Assembly (NCBI GenBank): GCA_027625315.1 | Contig: JAQBWE010000004.1 | Location: 1 to 34,706 of the forward strand | Direction of reading: 5' to 3' | Source: Planctomycetota bacterium | Lineage (GTDB): Bacteria; Planctomycetota; PLA2; JAEUHO01 | DNA: 34,706 nucleotides | Notes under the pieces: generated by a model | Told to the model about the DNA's origin: nothing | The model's database searches: none | Seen by the model: the letters and a program-made list of their open reading frames with translations, nothing else | Shown here: positions 29,676 through 34,706 of the stretch, piece by piece | Numbering within the stretch: position 1 is the first letter of the stretch | Layout: every line of letters starts with the position of its first letter | Translations under genes and position numbers: made by a program

Positions 29676-30609
29676 TCTGCGCGCACGCCTCCACGAACAG
29701 ATTGGCAAGGTGGTCGTCGGCCAGTCCACACCGATCGACCTGCTGCTGATCGCGTTGCTGGCGCAGGGTCACGTGCTCCTGCACGGTGTGCCTGGCGTTG
29801 CCAAGACGCTGCTCGCGCGCTGCTTCGCCGCGTGTCTCGGGCTCGAGTTCCGACGCATCCAGTTCACGCCCGATCTCATGCCGGGCGACGTCGTCGGAAC
29901 GAATCTCTTCGACTTCCACGCGAATCAGTTCCAACTCATGCGCGGACCGATCTTCACGCAACTCCTGCTGGCAGACGAGATCAACCGAACGCCTCCCAAG
30001 ACGCAGGCGGCGCTGCTCGAAGCCATGCAAGAGCGCAGCGTGACGATTGACGGCACGTCGCACGACCTCGGTGCCTACTTCATGGTGATCGCCACGCAGA
30101 ATCCGATCGAGCAGGAGGGCACCTATCCGCTCCCGGAAGCCCAAATGGATCGTTTCCTGTTCAAGGTTGACGTCGGGTATCCGGATCGCGACGCCGAGCG
30201 CTCCCTGGTGGCCCGCCACGGCCGCGGCTCGGGCATGCCCAAGCCCAGCGAGTTTGACGTCGGCCAAATCCTGGAGCCCGAACGACTCGAGGAGGCTCGG
30301 CGTACGGTGCGCGAGGTCCTCGTGGCCGAGGAGGTCGTGGACTATGTCGTGGATGTCGTGCGCGCCTCCCGCGAGCAGACCACGCTGCTGGCCGGAGCCT
30401 CGCCGCGCGCGGCTGCAATGCTCGCCGCTGCAAGCCGCGCCCTGGCCGCCGTCAGCGGACGCGACTTCGTGACGCCCGATGACGTCAAGCGCCTGGCGAT
30501 GCCCTGCCTCGCGCACCGCGTGGTGCTCTCACCCGGCGCCGAGATCGAGGGGCACTCGTGCGCCTCGGTCATTCGCTCACTGCTCGAAGAAGTCCCGGCG
30601 CCGAGATAG
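29653..30609 (+). CDS. MoxR family AAA+ ATPase
   Basis: [118 protein letters not shown]. Confidence 0.97.
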   Translation: MDLDSIRDLRARLHEQIGKVVVGQSTPIDLLLIALLAQGHVLLHGVPGVAKTLLARCFAACLGLEFRRIQFTPDLMPGDVVGTNLFDFHANQFQLMRGPIFTQLLLADEINRTPPKTQAALLEAMQERSVTIDGTSHDLGAYFMVIATQNPIEQEGTYPLPEAQMDRFLFKVDVGYPDRDAERSLVARHGRGSGMPKPSEFDVGQILEPERLEEARRTVREVLVAEEVVDYVVDVVRASREQTTLLAGASPRAAAMLAAASRALAAVSGRDFVTPDDVKRLAMPCLAHRVVLSPGAEIEGHSCASVIRSLLEEVPAPR

Positions 30610-30612
30610 CCC

Positions 30613-31935
30613 ATGCGCCCGACGCCCCTCGCCCTGCTGCTCGCCTGTGCGGGTCTGCCGCTGGCCTTGCTCCCCGCCCTCGCGGGCGCGGAGCTGTGGC
30701 CCGTTTGGATGGCCGCCCTGGGCGGGTTCCTGCTGCTGCTGGGCGCGGACCTTGTGCTGGCGATGCCGCCAGCGGCTCTCGACGTGGACCTCCTCACACC
30801 CGACCAAATCCAGATTGGCGATCGAGCGCATGCACGACTTGTGCTGGGCCGGGCGGGGCTGGCAGACGAGCACGAGCCGCTTGCCCTCGAGGTTTGGCCG
30901 ACGCTTAGCGAACGCTTCGAGCGCGTGCAGGCTGCACGCGTGACCCTCACGGGGGCGCGCTCCGAGGCGCACATTCCTCTCATCGCGCTGCGCCGCGGCA
31001 CCGGCGTCGTAGAGCGCGTTTGGCTGCGCTGGCGGGGGCCGCTGCGCCTCATGGCGCGCCACCGCATCGTGACGTTCGACCGCGGCGTACCGGTCGTACC
31101 CAACCTCTCCCCCGTCCGCAGCCTTGCGCTGCGCTACTTCACGCCGCGTGAGTCTGCGGTCGGGCTGAAAGTCGAACGGTACGTCGGCGATGGCAGCGAG
31201 TTCGAGTCCATGCGTGAGTACGTGCGGGGGCTCGACCCGCGCGGCATGAGCTGGCGCCAGACCGCGCGACATCGCAAGCTCATCTGCCAGGAGTTTCGCG
31301 CGGAGCGCAACCACGCGGTCGTCATCGCCGTGGACGCGGGCCGACTGATGAGCGATCCGGTCGAGGGCGTCCCGAAGGTGGATCACGCGGTCACGGCTGG
31401 CCTGGTCCTCGCGTACGCCGCGCTGCGGACCGGCGACCGGGTCGGGTTCTACGCGTTCGACGCCAAGCCGCGGCAGTGGATGGAGCCGGCCGCGGGCGCG
31501 GCCACGTTTCCTCGTATCTCGCATCGCGCGAGCAGCGTGGACTACACCGAGGACGAGACGAATCACACGCTGGCGCTCGCCGAGTTGGGCGCGCGCCTGC
31601 GGCGGCGCACGCTGATCGTGCTCCTGACCGACTTCGTAGACACGATCACGGCCGAGCTGATGATCGAGAACGTCACCCACTTGGCGCGGCGACATCTCGT
31701 GATCTTCGTCGCGCTCAGCGATCCCGCGTGGCGTCGCCTGGCCAGCCAGGCACCCGATCAACCCGCGGCCCTGCACGAGGCCGTCGTCGCTGCCGAGTTC
31801 GGGAGCGAGCGCGAGCGCGTGCTACGGCGGCTTCAGCGGCTTGGCGTCCTGTGTATCGACGCCCCGCCGGCACGCGTGTCCACCGACCTCCTCAGCCAGT
31901 ACCTCGACCTGAAGCGCAGAGAGGTGCTTGGATGA
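30613..31935 (+). CDS. DUF58 domain-containing protein (vWA-like)
   Basis: SEFESMREYVRGLDPRGMSWRQTARHRKLICQEFRAERNHAVVIAVDAGRLM. Confidence 0.93.
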   Translation: MRPTPLALLLACAGLPLALLPALAGAELWPVWMAALGGFLLLLGADLVLAMPPAALDVDLLTPDQIQIGDRAHARLVLGRAGLADEHEPLALEVWPTLSERFERVQAARVTLTGARSEAHIPLIALRRGTGVVERVWLRWRGPLRLMARHRIVTFDRGVPVVPNLSPVRSLALRYFTPRESAVGLKVERYVGDGSEFESMREYVRGLDPRGMSWRQTARHRKLICQEFRAERNHAVVIAVDAGRLMSDPVEGVPKVDHAVTAGLVLAYAALRTGDRVGFYAFDAKPRQWMEPAAGAATFPRISHRASSVDYTEDETNHTLALAELGARLRRRTLIVLLTDFVDTITAELMIENVTHLARRHLVIFVALSDPAWRRLASQAPDQPAALHEAVVAAEFGSERERVLRRLQRLGVLCIDAPPARVSTDLLSQYLDLKRREVLG

Positions 31936-32933
31936 ACGAGACCCTACGCAGCACCCGCTTTCGCGCTGAACGCGAGCCCACGTGGCAGCGCCTGGAGGCT
32001 CTGATTGCCAGCGCGGAGCGCGGGGGGTTCCGCCGGCTGCGCGGGCACCAGGTGGCGGAGTTGGCCACCCTGTACCGCGCGACCGTGTCCTCGCTGTCCG
32101 TCGCACGCGCCATCTCCCTCGATCGCAACCTGCTCGACTACCTCGAAAGCCTCTGCCAGCGGGCGTACTTCGTCGTGTACGGGCCGCGGCGACGCGTGCG
32201 CGAGATGCTGACGTCGTTCCTCCTGCGCGACTTTCCCGGCGCGGTACGAGCGCTGCGATGGCACGTCGCCCTGGCCGCATTGATTTTCATCGGGGGCGTC
32301 GCGGCGGGCTGGGCTCTCGTGGCGCAGGACCCGGAGCGGTTCCACGCGTTCGTGGACGCCGGGCTCGCGGGCGAACGTGGCCCCACCGCCGACACGGAAA
32401 CGTTGCGTGCCAGTCTGTACGACGGCGACGAACTCTCGGACGGGGACCTCAGCAGGTTCTCAGCCTTCCTGTTCCAGCACAACGCGCGCGTCGGCATCCT
32501 CTCGTTCGCCGTGGGCATTCTGGCCGGCTTACCTGTCTTCCTGTTGATGGCCATGAACGGCGTCATGCTCGGCGCCTTCTCGTGGCTGTATACGAGCCGC
32601 GGCTTGGGCGCAGACTGGTGGGGTTGGGTGCTCCCCCACGGCATCACGGAGCTGCTCGCGGTCGTCCTGTGTGGAGGCGCGGGCTTCGCCCTCGCACAAG
32701 GCCTGCTGTTTCCAGGACCCCGAAGACGACTCGAGAGTCTTGCGCTGCGGGGTCGAGAGGCAGGAACGGTCGTGCTGGGTGCCATCCTGATGCTGCTGTT
32801 GGCGGGGCTGATCGAAGGCATCTTCCGGCAACGCGTGACCGACATCGGCGTCCGCTACGGCGTCATCGTGGTGACAAGCGCGCTCTGGATCGGCTACTTC
32901 GGCTTTGGTGGCCGCGACAGGGGGGCGGCATGA
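31932..32933 (+). CDS. Stage II sporulation protein M (SpoIIM/DUF95) family membrane protein
   Basis: ATGA overlap; FLFQHNARVGILSFAVGILAGLPVFLLMAMNGVMLGAF...LPHGITELLAVVLCGGAGFALAQGLLFPG. Confidence 0.92.
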   Translation: MNETLRSTRFRAEREPTWQRLEALIASAERGGFRRLRGHQVAELATLYRATVSSLSVARAISLDRNLLDYLESLCQRAYFVVYGPRRRVREMLTSFLLRDFPGAVRALRWHVALAALIFIGGVAAGWALVAQDPERFHAFVDAGLAGERGPTADTETLRASLYDGDELSDGDLSRFSAFLFQHNARVGILSFAVGILAGLPVFLLMAMNGVMLGAFSWLYTSRGLGADWWGWVLPHGITELLAVVLCGGAGFALAQGLLFPGPRRRLESLALRGREAGTVVLGAILMLLLAGLIEGIFRQRVTDIGVRYGVIVVTSALWIGYFGFGGRDRGAA

Positions 32934-33817
32934 GCGTCACGCAGCCCAAAGGTGCCTTGCTGGACGTCGTTACGCCGGAGGGCGTACCCCTGCGCTTTGA
33001 GATCGCGCCCGCCGGCGCACGCGCCGGGGGCGTCATCCTCGATTACCTGATCTTGATCGGAGGCCTCCTGTGCCTCTGGATCGGCGCGGGTCTCACGGGG
33101 CTCGCCTTCTCGTCGATCTTGGCTCAAGTCGTCCTCGTCCTGCTCACATTCCTCGCCGTGCACTTCTACTTCACGATCTTCGAACTGCGCTGGCAAGGAG
33201 CAACGCCCGGCAAGCGCATGATGCGCACGCGAGTCATCAATCGACTCGGTGGACCCGTAACGGGCGAGGCGATCCTCACGCGCAACTTCCTCCGGATCGT
33301 AGAGATCTTTATCCCCGTCGAGTTCGTGACCATGTGGTCCAGCGGCTCCTTGAGCGAGCTGCCTTGGTATCTCGTGCTCGGTGCACTGCTGTGGGTGTTC
33401 CTGCTGACTTTCCTCCCCCTCTTCAACCGGCAGCGCATGCGACTCGGGGATCTCGCCGCGGGCACCGTGGTCGTTCGAAACCCGAAGACCGCCCTCCTCG
33501 GCGACATGAGCGAGGAGGCCCGGCGCCGCGATCTGCGGGCTCGCTATGCGTTCGAGCGCGAGCACTTGGAGGCGTACGGCGAGTACGAGCTGCAGGTGCT
33601 AGAGGAGTTGCTCCGCTCCGGTCGCGGTGCCTCCCACGCCGGGACGTACATGGACGTCGCGGACCGCATCGCCAAGAAGATCCGTTGGGGCCGCCGCATC
33701 CGCGACACCGAAGCCCAGGACTTCCTGCGCGCGTACTACAACGCGTTGCGCGAACATCGCGAGCGTCGACTGCTCTTTGGCCGCCGCAAACAGGACAAGC
33801 ACGCCAAGGAGTTGTAG
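32930..33817 (+). CDS. RDD family membrane protein
   Basis: ATGA overlap; RAGGVILDYLILIGGLL, WQGATPGKRMMRTRVINRLGG, RMRLGDLAAGTVVVRN. Confidence 0.92.
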   Translation: MSVTQPKGALLDVVTPEGVPLRFEIAPAGARAGGVILDYLILIGGLLCLWIGAGLTGLAFSSILAQVVLVLLTFLAVHFYFTIFELRWQGATPGKRMMRTRVINRLGGPVTGEAILTRNFLRIVEIFIPVEFVTMWSSGSLSELPWYLVLGALLWVFLLTFLPLFNRQRMRLGDLAAGTVVVRNPKTALLGDMSEEARRRDLRARYAFEREHLEAYGEYELQVLEELLRSGRGASHAGTYMDVADRIAKKIRWGRRIRDTEAQDFLRAYYNALREHRERRLLFGRRKQDKHAKEL

Positions 33818-33904
33818 CTCGCCCCTGACTCGATCGGCCTCGCCGCTAAAGGCGCCAAGACCAAGTCGATGCGTCGTCGCGGTGAGAAAACAGGCCGGCC
33901 CCTC

Positions 33905-34705
33905 TCAATCGAAGACGTGGACGATGCCGTCAGGATCGACGCCTTCACGGACGCCGCGCAGCTCCACGTACGCCACAGCCGCCAAGATGGCGCTGAGAGG
34001 CACGGTGACAACTACTTCTGTGAGCTGCGAAGCCCACAACAGCGTGGTGACGTTCCCCGACGCTGCGAAGGGGATAACCACCACCGCGGCGACCGCGACA
34101 CTGATCATCCCGAACACGAAGAGGAGGGCGAAGAGCATCCAGCGGCTACCGAGGCAGAGCTCACGGCTGCGCTTGATGCTGGCAATCGGACCGCGCCGCT
34201 CGACCGCACACACGGGCACGGTCACGAACGCGCTGTAGTAGAACATCATCAAGGGGACGCAAACAACAAGCAGGAGCAACATGCCGACGCCTGGGGCATC
34301 GAGCGCGAACGCTACGATCGTCGGTGCTAGCGCCAGCAGAAACACAGCAACGAGCGTTAGCGTCGCCGCGATTACCTGAGGGAGGCGCGCGAGTCCACGG
34401 ACCAGAGACTCGACTATGCCCGCGGGCCGGCGCTGTTCGTGGCGGACGACGAGAAACGCCAACGCCCCGGACAAGGCCAACTGCGCTAGCACGCCGAGGA
34501 GCTGCGCGCCGAAGAACGAGGCTTGCGAACTGCCTACGATTTCCTCGAAGACTGTGGGTTTGTCGTCAAAGTTCTCCGCGTCCCAGTCACCCGACTCGTC
34601 AAAGCCGTAGTCGGCCTCGTCCAGCACGTCAGATTGCATCGCTTCCTGGGTCACGATCTCGAGGTAGGCGACTGGCCCCACGATCAAGAACGAGAGGATC
34701 AGCAC
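33905..34705 (-). CDS. Integral membrane protein, truncated at the window's right edge
   Basis: Multiple TM segments (LLALAPTIVAFALDAPGVGMLLLLVVCVPLMMFYYSAFV...); C-terminus AYVELRGVREGVDPDGI; convergent with the RDD gene. Confidence 0.75.
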   Translation of the reverse strand: MLILSFLIVGPVAYLEIVTQEAMQSDVLDEADYGFDESGDWDAENFDDKPTVFEEIVGSSQASFFGAQLLGVLAQLALSGALAFLVVRHEQRRPAGIVESLVRGLARLPQVIAATLTLVAVFLLALAPTIVAFALDAPGVGMLLLLVVCVPLMMFYYSAFVTVPVCAVERRGPIASIKRSRELCLGSRWMLFALLFVFGMISVAVAAVVVIPFAASGNVTTLLWASQLTEVVVTVPLSAILAAVAYVELRGVREGVDPDGIVHVFD

Positions 34706-34706
34706 G

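Overview
GC-rich bacterial window with about 26 protein-coding genes on both strands. No rRNA, tRNA, CRISPR array or transposase was recognised. Main blocks: (a) a minus-strand run (about 9595 to 62) with a small membrane protein, a PilX/GspK-like protein, a very large (1372 aa) protein with a type IV prepilin N-terminus and many EF-hand/dockerin-like Ca-binding loops, a second prepilin-like protein, a deoxyhypusine-synthase-family protein and a hypothetical protein; (b) a plus-strand thioredoxin-fold gene (9741..10958) interrupted by an in-frame TGA exactly where the first Cys of a CPPC motif belongs, with a bacterial-SECIS-like hairpin downstream, i.e. a candidate selenoprotein (UPPC); (c) HI0933-type flavoprotein, SpoIIE-type phosphatase with sensor region, PlsY, transglutaminase-like protein, serine hydrolase, YqeY-like protein, secreted and lipoprotein genes, and a universal stress protein; (d) a signalling cluster: NtrC-type regulator split by an in-frame TAA, globin-coupled sensor kinase, NtrB-like kinase; (e) ferredoxin-NADP-reductase-like protein and a 7-CxxCH multiheme lipoprotein; (f) a DUF4129-DUF4350-MoxR-DUF58-SpoIIM-RDD operon; (g) a truncated membrane protein at the right edge. 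The strongest candidate for something undescribed is the UGA-containing thioredoxin-like gene. Next are the giant Ca-loop pseudopilin locus and the globin-kinase/NtrC cluster. All family calls come from reading motifs by eye; no database search was run.
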